DNA of 64,000 nucleotides, taken from NCBI GenBank assembly GCA_003167365.1, contig PMTM01000006.1:18389-82388 (forward strand), written 5' to 3'. Made by a program: the position numbers and the translations under genes. This DNA is from Spartobacteria bacterium. Lineage in GTDB: Bacteria; Verrucomicrobiota; Verrucomicrobiia; Chthoniobacterales; UBA10450. Below are positions 1 through 8,047 of this stretch, piece after piece; position 1 is the stretch's first letter, and the number at the start of each line of letters is the position of its first letter. The notes beneath the pieces were generated by a model that worked only from the letters and a program-made list of their open reading frames with translations, ran no database searches and had not been told where the DNA came from.

Positions 1-253
1 GTGCACTCCAGGTTTTCACGCTCTGATCGTAGCGGTTGGAAAAAATCTTAATGTCCGGCGCACACTCTTCGCTGCCCGCGTACCAACAACAAAGCAGGTG
101 ATGGTCGGACAATTCCACGATCGACGACCCGTGGTTGACCGGAAACCGGCCCGGCGCGATGACCAGATTCTCTTCGTAATCTGTTTGCGCGCCGGCGCGG
201 ATCGGCTGCGCCAACAAAAACGGAACGACGATTAATGAAAGTCTGGCGAGCAT
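1..253 (-). CDS. Sialidase-family (BNR-repeat) secreted protein, C-terminus cut off by the window
   Basis: The gene reads leftwards off the window, so only its first 84 codons are visible. It opens with a hydrophobic signal-like segment (MLARLSLIVVPFLLAQ) followed by a stretch resembling the start of a sialidase/neuraminidase-like BNR domain: FPVNHGSSIVEL, then LLCCWYAGSEE and APDIKIFSNRYD. Members of this family are exported and hydrolyse or bind glycans. The substrate cannot be told from this fragment. The ATG at 253 gives the intact signal peptide and is the natural start. It is divergent from the agmatine deiminase gene; the space between them contains an inverted pair of the window's over-represented 11-mer. 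The family call rests on motif resemblance only. Confidence 0.6.
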   Translation of the reverse strand, partial: MLARLSLIVVPFLLAQPIRAGAQTDYEENLVIAPGRFPVNHGSSIVELSDHHLLCCWYAGSEECAPDIKIFSNRYDQSVKTWSA

Positions 254-281
254 ACCGTGTGAATTGATCGCGCGTTCCATC

Positions 282-319
282 AAGATCGACAACATACAGT
301 TAGTGGAATTGTCGATCTT
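282..319. repeat. Inverted pair of the 11-mer AAGATCGACAA
   Basis: AAGATCGACAA at 282-292 and its reverse complement TTGTCGATCTT at 309-319 face each other across 16 bases. The pairing extends three more bases on the outside (ATC/GAT), giving 14-bp perfect arms. It lies between two divergent gene starts, so it is not placed as a simple terminator. It could be a hairpin or a protein-binding palindrome. The same 11-mer recurs throughout the window. Confidence 0.85.
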
Positions 320-350
320 GATTCGGTGTCTGGTCGCGAAACCTTTCCGA

Positions 351-385
351 GTTGAGCATTGGGCGTTGAGCGTTGAGCATTGCTT
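351..385 (+). repeat. Degenerate 7-bp tandem repeat upstream of aguA
   Basis: Five consecutive heptamers are visible: GTTGAGC, ATTGGGC, GTTGAGC, GTTGAGC, ATTGCTT. The array ends two bases before the GTG proposed as the aguA start. Similar heptad arrays precede gap and the LolA-like gene in the same orientation relative to the gene. Confidence 0.8.
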
Positions 386-387
386 TA

Positions 388-1434
388 GTGGATCGGAATG
401 CCAAAACTCCCGCCGAGCTCGGCTACCGCATGCCCGCGGAATGGGAAGCGCATTCCGCGACCTGGCTTTCCTGGCCGCGACGCGAAGGGATCAGTTTCCC
501 CGGCTCATTCGATCGCGTCCTGCCGACCTTGCGCGCGCTGGTCGAAGCGCTTATCGAATCGGAACAAGTTTGCATCAATGTTTGTGACGGCGCGCATGAA
601 GCCGAAGTGCGAGAAGTGTTGCGCGGATTGTCGATGGACCGCATCGCATTTCATCGCATTCCGACGAACGAACCGTGGTGCCGCGACCATGGCCCTATTT
701 TTTTAACACGCGATGCCGATCCCAAACTCGCGGTCGTCGATTGGGATTACAATGCCTGGGGCGGCAAGTATCCGCCGTGCGATCTCGACGAAGTTGTGCC
801 GACGCGCGTGGCGGAAATTCTAGATCTTCCGGTCTTTTATCCGCGCATGATTCTTGAGGGTGGTTCGATCGATGTGAACGGCGCCGGCGTCTTGCTCACC
901 AGCGAATCGTGTTTGTTGAACCGAAATCGCAATCCACAAATGAGCCGGGAGCAGATCGAACAACGCTTGCGCGATTTTCTTGGCGCTCGTGAAATCCTCT
1001 GGCTCGGCGACGGAATCGAAGGCGACGATACCGATGGTCATATCGACGATCTCGCGCGCTTCGTTTCCGAGCGAACCATCGTCACCGTCGTCGAAGAAAA
1101 TCGCGACGATGAAAACTACCGATCGTTGCAAGAAAATCTCGCGCGCCTGCGCGAGATGAAGATCGACGATCACAAGATCGAAATCGTCACTCTGCCGATG
1201 CCGAAAAAGATTGTGCGGGAAGATCTACGGTTGCCCGCGAGCTACGCCAATTTCTACATCGCAAATTCATGTGTGCTTCTTCCAACGTTTGCCGATCCGA
1301 ACGACGCAGTCGCGCTATCGATCTTGCAAAAGCTGTTTCCCGATCGGCGAGTAATCGGAATTGATTGTGGTGAACTGATTTGGGGACTGGGCACGTTCCA
1401 CTGCCTGACGCAACAACAGCCCGCTTTCAAATAG
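388..1434 (+). CDS. aguA: Agmatine deiminase (peptidylarginine-deiminase family)
   Basis: This enzyme hydrolyses agmatine to N-carbamoylputrescine and ammonia in the cytoplasm. The protein has the family's opening (MPAEWEAHSATWLSWP), the guanidine-binding region EPWCRDHGPIF, the EGGSIDVNG and TDGHIDD motifs, and the catalytic cysteine close to the C-terminus in FHCLTQQQP. Length, about 350 residues, is normal. A TTG at 373 is also in frame but sits inside a heptad repeat, so the GTG at 388 is preferred; an ATG at 430 would remove the first conserved residues. The next pathway enzyme, AguB, is encoded at 16.7 kb on the same strand rather than alongside. No arginine decarboxylase is visible in the window. 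Confidence 0.92.
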   Translation: MDRNAKTPAELGYRMPAEWEAHSATWLSWPRREGISFPGSFDRVLPTLRALVEALIESEQVCINVCDGAHEAEVREVLRGLSMDRIAFHRIPTNEPWCRDHGPIFLTRDADPKLAVVDWDYNAWGGKYPPCDLDEVVPTRVAEILDLPVFYPRMILEGGSIDVNGAGVLLTSESCLLNRNRNPQMSREQIEQRLRDFLGAREILWLGDGIEGDDTDGHIDDLARFVSERTIVTVVEENRDDENYRSLQENLARLREMKIDDHKIEIVTLPMPKKIVREDLRLPASYANFYIANSCVLLPTFADPNDAVALSILQKLFPDRRVIGIDCGELIWGLGTFHCLTQQQPAFK

Positions 1435-1443
1435 TGTTACGAC

Positions 1444-3018
1444 CTAACCTCTCGACTGGCCGTGCAGCAACCGATCGATCGATTGTTGCAGCTGCTTGAA
1501 CTCTATTTGTTTTGCCAGCGGCGAGCCCGTGGTCGTGCGTTGATGGATTAGCGAGAATGAGCAGTTCAGGGCGACGCTGATGAGGCTTAGTACGGCGATG
1601 ACCGCGGTTTTTCCCGCCGCACGTCGCTCCGACTCAAGCCGAGTCACGCCGACAGCGGCACAAACGATCAAGGCCGGATACAAATCGTGCAGGTAGCGCT
1701 CGGTGATGCCGACAGTCGCTAGGATGATTCCACCTCCGGCTAAAAGCGTGATGGCGGGAAGTCGCACGCGTCGAATCATGTCACCCGATCCGCGGACAAG
1801 GAGTGCGCAACCAGCCACGGCAAGCAAGGTCAACGCCGGCATGCTCGTCGGGTAAGTGGAAAAGCCTTCCACCACATCGATCGCGGGCGAGCCGACGATC
1901 ATCGGGTCTCGCGAAGGAAAAACCCACGGGAAATTGCGATCGAACGAGACGCCGTGCAGGCCGAAGTAGGTCGCGAGTGTCGTCGGAATATTTTCGATAT
2001 GAATTTGGCGTCCACTCGTGATCTGCATCCGGACGGGAATCTGCTTGTAAAAATTGTAATATTGCAACGGAACACCGTTGAGCGTTCGAAACTTCGCGTA
2101 GTTCACGCCGAAGTACGTGGCCACCGTAACGGAAACTGCGATCGCCGCGATCAGCGCGTGCTGGAATGGCTTGGCGGTCACGCCAAAAGCGAGCCAGGAA
2201 TGCGCGGCTTGCGGGTTTGCGATCGCCCGCCAAATCAAAATCCCGATCAGCGAACACATGGCAAGCAGTGTGCCCGTGCCAACCGTGGCGCGGGAATGAA
2301 AGGACATGAAGGCGAAGAGGCTCGCCAGCGCCAACAAACCAAGGCTCGGTTTCGCGAAATATTTCAAGAGCGTCCATGCGAACAACAGCCCGAAGGTCCC
2401 GCCCCACATGATCGCCTCATGGTAAGTGAACGAACGGCCGATCAGGAAAACGTTCGTTGAGCCGATGCCGGCGCAAAGGATGAAGAGTGAATGCAGGACG
2501 CGCTGAGTACGCGTCGTGACTGCGTCGCGGCGAATGAGCCGTAGGATTCGATACGCACAGATCAAGTTGATTGCGCACGCGATCATCATCATGAGGCGGC
2601 TCCATAAGCCATCCATCCCATCGAAAGCAACGATCAATGGGAGGCGCAGCAGCGCGGGAGCGATTCCAAAATATCCGTAAGTCTTGCCTTCGAAAACGAA
2701 CGCTTCGGAAGCGATCGCGGTTGGCGGCACATTCAGACGGCCGTCAATCATGGACAACGCCTGGGCGTCGTAAAAACCGCAGAACTGTTCCGGTTCAAAA
2801 AAATTCCAGTCACCCCAGGTCACGAACCAGGCGCAAACCACCAGAGAGATAAGGAAACTTGGCAGGATGTAGGCGTGGTTACGCCAGACTTTGGACCACC
2901 ACCGGTGCGTAGTGATCGACTCAGCGCTATTCCGGTCCGTACCGCTGGAAAGTTTAAGAGCAAACGGGGTTTCGACTCCTGGCATGCCCCGATGCAAAGC
3001 AGGCGGCGAGCCCAGCAA
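1444..3018 (-). CDS. Polytopic membrane protein of unknown function
   Basis: I do not recognise a specific family. The 524-residue product has roughly ten or more strongly hydrophobic segments, beginning after about 50 polar residues (HAYILPSFLISLVVCAWFV). A conserved-looking extracytoplasmic stretch follows (WGDWNFFEPEQFCGFYDAQA). The overall pattern resembles integral-membrane glycosyltransferases of the GT-C type, but no diagnostic acidic loop motif is clear. It converges on aguA with only 9 bases between the stops. The start is uncertain: the first 40 residues look less protein-like than the rest and a downstream start is possible. Confidence 0.7.
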   Translation of the reverse strand: MLGSPPALHRGMPGVETPFALKLSSGTDRNSAESITTHRWWSKVWRNHAYILPSFLISLVVCAWFVTWGDWNFFEPEQFCGFYDAQALSMIDGRLNVPPTAIASEAFVFEGKTYGYFGIAPALLRLPLIVAFDGMDGLWSRLMMMIACAINLICAYRILRLIRRDAVTTRTQRVLHSLFILCAGIGSTNVFLIGRSFTYHEAIMWGGTFGLLFAWTLLKYFAKPSLGLLALASLFAFMSFHSRATVGTGTLLAMCSLIGILIWRAIANPQAAHSWLAFGVTAKPFQHALIAAIAVSVTVATYFGVNYAKFRTLNGVPLQYYNFYKQIPVRMQITSGRQIHIENIPTTLATYFGLHGVSFDRNFPWVFPSRDPMIVGSPAIDVVEGFSTYPTSMPALTLLAVAGCALLVRGSGDMIRRVRLPAITLLAGGGIILATVGITERYLHDLYPALIVCAAVGVTRLESERRAAGKTAVIAVLSLISVALNCSFSLIHQRTTTGSPLAKQIEFKQLQQSIDRLLHGQSRG

Positions 3019-3032
3019 ATTCTACTCTGCGG

Positions 3033-3326
3033 TTAATCGTCGGCGAACGGCGCGGGCTTGTAGCCGCTTTTCAAGATTGCGTCGTGTAAATCGGGCGGAT
3101 GCGTCTTGCGCGCGTCGAAGGTGACGATCACCCGCTCGCGCGGGGGATCGACCATCACGTCTTGCACGCCATTTATTTTCATCAGCACGGGCCGCAGTTT
3201 TCGCACACATTCGTCACAATCTTCGCCTTCGGTTGCGATCTCGATCGTTTCCATAATCGGATGATCGGCGTGTTCGGGATTGTGCGGATCGCTCGGATCC
3301 GGGTCGTTTGGTCGGGCTGGGTCCAT
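3033..3326 (-). CDS. Heavy-metal-associated (HMA) domain protein
   Basis: A 97-residue protein. Residues about 25-97 form an HMA fold (METIEIATEGEDCDECVRKL) with the metal-binding pair CDEC at residues 37 and 40, and the family's GYKPAP-like ending. Such domains carry Cu(I) or other soft metals, or serve as small metallochaperones. The first 24 residues are a Pro/Asp-rich tail (DPARPNDPDPSDPHNPEH) unlike the fold. The ATG at residue 25 is therefore a possible alternative start. No metal P-type ATPase or cop operon is adjacent, so the partner is unknown. Confidence 0.75.
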   Translation of the reverse strand: MDPARPNDPDPSDPHNPEHADHPIMETIEIATEGEDCDECVRKLRPVLMKINGVQDVMVDPPRERVIVTFDARKTHPPDLHDAILKSGYKPAPFADD

Positions 3327-3381
3327 GCTTGTCCTTATCTTACGTGTGCCAATGGCTCCGTGGTCGCCTCATATCTTGGAT

Positions 3382-3416
3382 GTTGCGCGTTGAACGTTGA
3401 GCGTTTCACGTTTAAC
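3382..3416 (+). repeat. Degenerate 7-bp tandem repeat upstream of gap
   Basis: Five in-register heptamers: GTTGCGC, GTTGAAC, GTTGAGC, GTTTCAC, GTTTAAC. The array ends 26 bases before the gap start codon. It matches the arrays upstream of aguA and of the LolA-like gene. Confidence 0.8.
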
Positions 3417-3442
3417 GGTCTAACCTTTCAAACTTCATTCCT

Positions 3443-4444
3443 ATGGCAAATTACGGCATTAACGGTTTCGGGCGCATCGGTCGCAATGTTCTGCGGGCCA
3501 TGTCGCAAAAAGACGTTCAAAAAGTCGGCGCGATCAACGATCTCACCGACACGCATACGCTCGCGCATCTGCTCAAGTGGGACTCGGTGCATGGCAAATT
3601 CGACGGCGAGATCGGTTACGACGATCAGAACATTATCGTGCGTGGCCACAAGATTAAGGTCCTGAAGGAACGCGACCCGGGCAACCTGCCGTGGAAAGAT
3701 TTGGGCGTCGATGTTGTACTGGAATCCACCGGTTTCTTCACCAGTCGCGACAAAGCCGAGCTGCATATTAACAAAGGCGGCGCGAAGCGTGTGCTCATTA
3801 GCGCGCCGGCGAAGAATCCCGACGCAACCATTTGCATCGGCATCAACGACCAGGTTTACGATCCGGCGAAACACACCGTCGTCTCAAACGCGAGTTGCAC
3901 GACCAATTGCCTCGCGCCGCTGGCCAAGGTTCTGCACGACAATTTTGGCATTTTGCACGGATTCATGAGCACGATCCACAGCTACACAAACGACCAGCGC
4001 ATTCTCGATCTTCCGCACGAAGATTTGCGGCGGGCGCGCGCGGCAGCGTTGAGCATTATTCCATCGAGCACGGGCGCGGCGAAGGCGATCGGCGAAGTGA
4101 TTCCGGAGTTGAAGGGAAAACTAAATGGTGGCGCGTTTCGCGTGCCGACACCGGATGGATCGGTCACCGATTTCACCGCCGTGCTGGAGAAAGACGCAAC
4201 GGTTGATTCGATCAACGAGGCATTCAAGAAGGCGGCCGCCGACAAGAGTTTCAAAGGCGTGCTCGAATACAGTGAGGATCCGCTGGTTTCACAGGACATC
4301 ATCGGCAACCCGCACTCCTGCATTTTCGATAGCAAGATAACGCTGACGCTCGGGAACCGTTTCGTGAAGGTCGTCGGATGGTACGACAACGAGTGGGGTT
4401 ACAGCAATCGCTGCGTCGAGATGCTGGCGATGCTTTCCAAATAA
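3443..4444 (+). CDS. gap: Glyceraldehyde-3-phosphate dehydrogenase
   Basis: Catalyses oxidative phosphorylation of glyceraldehyde 3-phosphate to 1,3-bisphosphoglycerate with NAD in glycolysis, and the reverse in gluconeogenesis. The 333-residue protein shows the Rossmann start (YGINGFGRIGRN), the active-site signature ASCTTNCLAP with nucleophile Cys at residue 152, and the C-terminal WYDNEWGYSNR. Length is typical. It heads a glycolytic cluster gap-pgk-tpiA on one strand; the 42-base gap to pgk suggests co-transcription. A heptad tandem repeat lies in its 5' leader. Confidence 0.97.
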   Translation: MANYGINGFGRIGRNVLRAMSQKDVQKVGAINDLTDTHTLAHLLKWDSVHGKFDGEIGYDDQNIIVRGHKIKVLKERDPGNLPWKDLGVDVVLESTGFFTSRDKAELHINKGGAKRVLISAPAKNPDATICIGINDQVYDPAKHTVVSNASCTTNCLAPLAKVLHDNFGILHGFMSTIHSYTNDQRILDLPHEDLRRARAAALSIIPSSTGAAKAIGEVIPELKGKLNGGAFRVPTPDGSVTDFTAVLEKDATVDSINEAFKKAAADKSFKGVLEYSEDPLVSQDIIGNPHSCIFDSKITLTLGNRFVKVVGWYDNEWGYSNRCVEMLAMLSK

Positions 4445-4486
4445 TCGCGAAGCATGTCATCCCGAGTGAAACGATGACAGCGCACA

Positions 4487-5698
4487 ATGAATAAGCTTTC
4501 TATTCGCGATATCGATGTTCGTGGCAAACGCGTGCTTGTGCGCGTGGACTTCAATGTGCCGACCGAGGAACGCGCCGGCAAGATCCAGATCACCGACGAC
4601 ACGCGCATTCGCGAAAGCTTGCGGACGATCAATTATCTGCGCGAGAACGGGGCAAAAGCGATTTTGATGTCGCACATGGGCCGCCCCAAGGGTCAGCGTG
4701 TCGAAGAATATTCGCTTCGGCCGATCGCCGATTATCTGCACACACTCATTAATCACCCGGTTGCCTTCAGTCGCGACACGATCGGGATAGAGCCGGAAGA
4801 AATTATCGCGAACATGCAGGAAGGCGATGTGGCATTACTCGAAAACCTTCGCTTTCAACCCGAGGAAGAAGCGAACGATCCGAAGTTCGCCGAAGCGCTG
4901 GCCAAGCTCGGCGACATTTATGTGAACGACGCGTTCGGCACGGCACATCGCGCGCATGCATCGACCGTGGGAATCACAAAGTTCATCAAGCAATCAGCCA
5001 TGGGGTTCCTGATGGAGAAGGAGCTGAAATATCTCCATGAAGAACTCGATGATCCGGCAAAGCCGTTCCTCGTTATCATGGGCGGCGCCAAAGTTTCCGA
5101 CAAAATCGGCGTGCTCAAGGCGCTTATGGAAAAGGCGGATACGATTTTGATCGGCGGCGCAATGGCGAACACATTTTTTAAGGCGCAGGGAATCCCGATC
5201 GGAAAGAGCCGGGTCGAGGCCGACAAGCTCGATCTGGCCAACGAACTTGTCGATCTGGCCAAGAAGCGCGGCGTGAAATTGGTTTTGCCAGTCGATGTTG
5301 TGGAAACCCAGGAGATTCGCGCTGGCGCGCCGATTCGAAATACCCCGCGACTATCGCCGAAACGTGGAATTGATGATGGCTGGCTGGCGGTTGATATCGG
5401 CAGCGCCACGATTGCGCTTTTTCAGGAAGAAATCGCGAAGGCCAAAATAATTCTGTGGAACGGACCGGTCGGTATTTTTGAGATTCCGGATTTTGCGGAA
5501 GGCACTTTCGCGATTGCGGAGGCGCTGGCGAAATCGAACGCGACGACGATCATCGGCGGTGGCGATTCCGTGACCGCGGTGAAACAAGCGGGATTGGCCG
5601 AGAAAATGACTTTCATTTCGACCGGCGGCGGCGCGTCGTTGGAGTTACTCGAAGGCAAAGAGCTTCCCGGCGTCGCGGCGCTGACAGACAAGAACTAG
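4487..5698 (+). CDS. pgk: Phosphoglycerate kinase
   Basis: Transfers phosphate between 1,3-bisphosphoglycerate and ADP. The 403-residue product has the N-terminal substrate region (VLVRVDFNVP; MSHMGRPKG), the hinge area with LENLRF, FGTAHRAHAS and VIMGGAKVSDKIG, and the C-terminal nucleotide domain ending in the glycine-rich STGGGASLELLEGKELPG. All hallmark blocks are present and length is normal. It is followed after an inverted repeat by tpiA. Confidence 0.97.
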   Translation: MNKLSIRDIDVRGKRVLVRVDFNVPTEERAGKIQITDDTRIRESLRTINYLRENGAKAILMSHMGRPKGQRVEEYSLRPIADYLHTLINHPVAFSRDTIGIEPEEIIANMQEGDVALLENLRFQPEEEANDPKFAEALAKLGDIYVNDAFGTAHRAHASTVGITKFIKQSAMGFLMEKELKYLHEELDDPAKPFLVIMGGAKVSDKIGVLKALMEKADTILIGGAMANTFFKAQGIPIGKSRVEADKLDLANELVDLAKKRGVKLVLPVDVVETQEIRAGAPIRNTPRLSPKRGIDDGWLAVDIGSATIALFQEEIAKAKIILWNGPVGIFEIPDFAEGTFAIAEALAKSNATTIIGGGDSVTAVKQAGLAEKMTFISTGGGASLELLEGKELPGVAALTDKN

Positions 5699-5776
5699 AC
5701 AGGATTCACAAGATTAACAGGATAAAGGAAATTGGTTCTGCCGCAGTCTTTGTGAATAATCCTGCAAAATCCTGTC
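5698..5776. repeat. Inverted repeat between pgk and tpiA
   Basis: GACAGGATT (5698-5706) and AATCCTGTC (5768-5776) are perfect 9-bp inverted ends. Inside, the left half has a 9-bp-period series of AGGATT/AAGATT/AGGAT units and the right half a reciprocal AATCCTG pair. The element overlaps the last base of the pgk stop and ends 10 bases before the tpiA start. It could attenuate or process the gap-pgk-tpiA transcript, or be an inserted repeat. Confidence 0.75.
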
Positions 5777-5786
5777 GAAAACACCC

Positions 5787-6554
5787 ATGCGCAAAAAAAT
5801 CGTAGCCGCGAATTGGAAGATGAACATGACACAGGCCGAGTCGGCCCGGTTCGTGGAATCGTTGCTGGTCGATCTTGGCGATATTTTAGATGTCGAGGTC
5901 GTCATCATTCCGCCGTTCACCGCCATCGCAAGAGTAACGGAATCGCTGGGCAAAGCGCAGAACATTAAGGTCGGCGCGCAAAATATGCACTGGGAACGGA
6001 ATGGCGCGTTTACCGGCGAGATTTCCTCGGCGTTGCTGCGCGATCTGTTTGTGCGTTATGTCGTGCTCGGTCACAGCGAACGGCGCTCGCTCTTTGGCGA
6101 GACCGATGAAATGGTGAACCTCAAAGTGCGCGCGGCGCATGAGGCGGCTTTGCGTCCCATCGTTTGCGTCGGTGAAACGCTCGAGCAACGCGAGAAGGGG
6201 AAAGTTGAGAAAGTGTTATCGACTCAATTGCGCGGCAGCCTCGCTGATCTCGGCGAAAAAGAATTGCTGGAAACGGTTATCGCTTACGAGCCCGTCTGGG
6301 CCATCGGCACCGGGAAAGTGGCAACTGCGGCGCAAGCACAGGAAGCGCACGCATTTATTCGCGGGACACTGAGTAAAATCTCCGATGAAACGACGGCGGA
6401 TAAAATCCGCATTCAATACGGCGGCAGCGTCAAACCGGACAACGCGCGCGAGCTCATGTCGCAAGCCGATATCGATGGCGCTTTGGTCGGCGGCGCGAGT
6501 CTCGATCCGCGCAGTTTCGCGCAGATCGTGAAAGCAGCGCAAAAGGAAGAATAG
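5787..6554 (+). CDS. tpiA: Triosephosphate isomerase
   Basis: Interconverts dihydroxyacetone phosphate and glyceraldehyde 3-phosphate. The 255-residue TIM barrel has the substrate-binding Asn/Lys (AANWKMNM), the catalytic His in VLGHSERR, the catalytic Glu in AYEPVWAIGTGK, and the phosphate-binding IQYGGSVKPDN and GGASLD. It is the last gene of the glycolytic cluster. The secG gene that often follows tpiA is absent; instead a hairpin repeat separates it from a convergent gene. Confidence 0.97.
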   Translation: MRKKIVAANWKMNMTQAESARFVESLLVDLGDILDVEVVIIPPFTAIARVTESLGKAQNIKVGAQNMHWERNGAFTGEISSALLRDLFVRYVVLGHSERRSLFGETDEMVNLKVRAAHEAALRPIVCVGETLEQREKGKVEKVLSTQLRGSLADLGEKELLETVIAYEPVWAIGTGKVATAAQAQEAHAFIRGTLSKISDETTADKIRIQYGGSVKPDNARELMSQADIDGALVGGASLDPRSFAQIVKAAQKEE

Positions 6555-6557
6555 CCA

Positions 6558-6619
6558 TAGTGGCGCTCGCCGCGGCGAGCGCAGGATCCAAAGAATTGCG
6601 GCTGAGACAGCCGCCGCTA
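6558..6619. repeat. Palindromic element, family C (between convergent genes)
   Basis: Outer ends TAGTGGCG and CGCCGCTA frame two hairpins. One is a perfect palindrome, GCGCTCGCCGCGGCGAGCGC; the other is GCGGCTGAGACAGCCGC. The element fills the 67-base gap between the stops of tpiA and the LolA-like gene, where it could act as a two-way terminator. Related elements occur at 22089, 26267 and 39487. Confidence 0.75.
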
Positions 6620-6621
6620 GA

Positions 6622-7290
6622 TCATTTCTTGATCTCAAGGTACGTGCGCGATTGCACGTGGTTGGTGCCGGGCTGCATTTCTTCAATCCGCATTTGTTTT
6701 AAAAACCAGCGGTTGTCGATCTTCTGCGCGGAGATGACTTCGAATCGCTTCACCATCTGGCCCATCGCGTCGTAGCCCTCCATCCGCATCAACGCGCCGC
6801 TCCCCTTGTCGATCCACAAGAGAACGTTGGCGTATTGCGAGTCGCGCGATGGCGGACGCAGTTGCAGCTTCCAGCAGTTCCGCGTGCGAACATTCTCTTG
6901 GCCGATCACGGCCACGTTCGTCCAGTAAAGAAATTTGAGCGCAAGATCTTCATAAGCGACGTTTGTCCCGCGAATTTTGTGGTCGAACTGGGCCGGGGAA
7001 ATTTTCTCAATTCCGGCGCGTGTAATTTCGTCGAGCCGCGATTCCTTTTCGCCGAGCTGCAACTGGAGCGCCTCGTCCGGATTCGAAAAGATGTAACGCA
7101 CGATCGGCCCGCTTTGGATCAACTTAAACGGCACGACGATTTCATTTTCGCGAAGCTGTCCTTGCAGGTCGATTTGCTGCTGTGCCTGGCGCATCCGGAC
7201 GGAAGCGAGAATCTCTTGCGCGGATGGCGCGGGCTCGGCCGAGGCAAGAGGAGCCAGGGCGAGAGCGAGGATGAGGCAACGTGAAATCAT
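6622..7290 (-). CDS. LolA-like outer-membrane lipoprotein-sorting family protein
   Basis: A 222-residue exported protein with a signal peptide (MISRCLILALALAPLASA). The mature part resembles LolA/LolB-fold lipoprotein carriers: an N-terminal helix (AQEILASVRMRQAQ), a beta-rich core, CWKLQLRP and LLWIDKGSGALMRMEGYD, and a closing half-barrel segment. Family members bind acyl chains in the periplasm. A role in lipoprotein or lipid transport is inferred, since the neighbours to the right handle lipid carriers. The ATG at 7290 is chosen because it begins the signal peptide. Four perfect heptads lie 16 bases upstream of it. Confidence 0.7.
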   Translation of the reverse strand: MISRCLILALALAPLASAEPAPSAQEILASVRMRQAQQQIDLQGQLRENEIVVPFKLIQSGPIVRYIFSNPDEALQLQLGEKESRLDEITRAGIEKISPAQFDHKIRGTNVAYEDLALKFLYWTNVAVIGQENVRTRNCWKLQLRPPSRDSQYANVLLWIDKGSGALMRMEGYDAMGQMVKRFEVISAQKIDNRWFLKQMRIEEMQPGTNHVQSRTYLEIKK

Positions 7291-7306
7291 CGGCGAGTTG
7301 GCGGAA

Positions 7307-7334
7307 CGTCCAACGTCCAACGTCCAACGTCCAA
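7307..7334 (-). repeat. Four perfect 7-bp tandem repeats (GTTGGAC) upstream of the LolA-like gene
   Basis: On the + strand CGTCCAA is repeated four times without change; read on the gene's strand this is the GTTGGAC heptad. It lies 16 bases upstream of the LolA-like start codon. It also sits in the leader of the divergent PAP2 gene, 63 bases from that start. Confidence 0.9.
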
Positions 7335-7396
7335 CACCGAATGCTGATGCTTCGACCTTTAACGTTACTTACGAATCACTTATCGTGAACGCGAGG

Positions 7397-8047
7397 ATGG
7401 ACCAGACTCTTTTTCATCTTATCAATGAACGGTGGACAAATCCCGCTCTCGATTTGTTCATGGCCGCGATCAGCAACGCGGCAATCTGGAAACCCCTGGT
7501 GGTTGTAACCGTCCTCCTCGCCATCGTCTTCGGCGGTTTCAAGGCGCGTGCTTGTATCCTATGCATGCTCCTGTCATTACTCATCGCCGAACAATGCACT
7601 AGTGTTTTGAAATCGGCCTTCGATCGGCGCCGTCCGAAACAAGTTCAAGTCGTGCGCATGGTTGAGTTACAAAAAGCGCAGCCGGAGTTCCTAACGTTGT
7701 TCAAGAAACCGAAAATCCGCTATTCCGATCAATCGGATCACAATAACTCAGGTCCATCTTTCCCGTCCGGACACATGTCGAACAACACGGTGGTGGCGGT
7801 GTGCTTGACGCTTTTCTACCGTCGACGCGGCTCGCTTTATTGGATCATGACATTGGCCATTGGTTACTCGCGTATTTATCTGGGGGCGCATTGGCCGAGC
7901 GACGTGTTCGCGACTGCGTTTCTGGCCGCGGGAGAAACTTTGCTCGTCCTCGCCTTGCTTGAGTTGCTTTGGCGATGGATGGCGTCGCGCTTCGTGCCGG
8001 CAGTTTACGAGCGTCATCGAAGTTTGGCCATCGATCCTGGCGAATGA
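7397..8047 (+). CDS. PAP2-family phosphatase (undecaprenyl-diphosphate / lipid phosphatase type)
   Basis: A 216-residue membrane phosphatase. All three acid-phosphatase signatures are visible: KSAFDRRRP, the PSGH block (FPSGHMSNN) and SRIYLGAHWPSDV. Hydrophobic segments lie between them. Family members dephosphorylate undecaprenyl diphosphate or lipid A phosphates at the periplasmic face. The ATG at 7397 opens the first conserved helix (MDQTLFHLINERW). Its stop overlaps the start of the next gene (ATGA). It therefore heads a three-gene operon with two lipid-linked glycosyltransferases, which suggests recycling or modification of the carrier or target lipid. Confidence 0.88.
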   Translation: MDQTLFHLINERWTNPALDLFMAAISNAAIWKPLVVVTVLLAIVFGGFKARACILCMLLSLLIAEQCTSVLKSAFDRRRPKQVQVVRMVELQKAQPEFLTLFKKPKIRYSDQSDHNNSGPSFPSGHMSNNTVVAVCLTLFYRRRGSLYWIMTLAIGYSRIYLGAHWPSDVFATAFLAAGETLLVLALLELLWRWMASRFVPAVYERHRSLAIDPGE

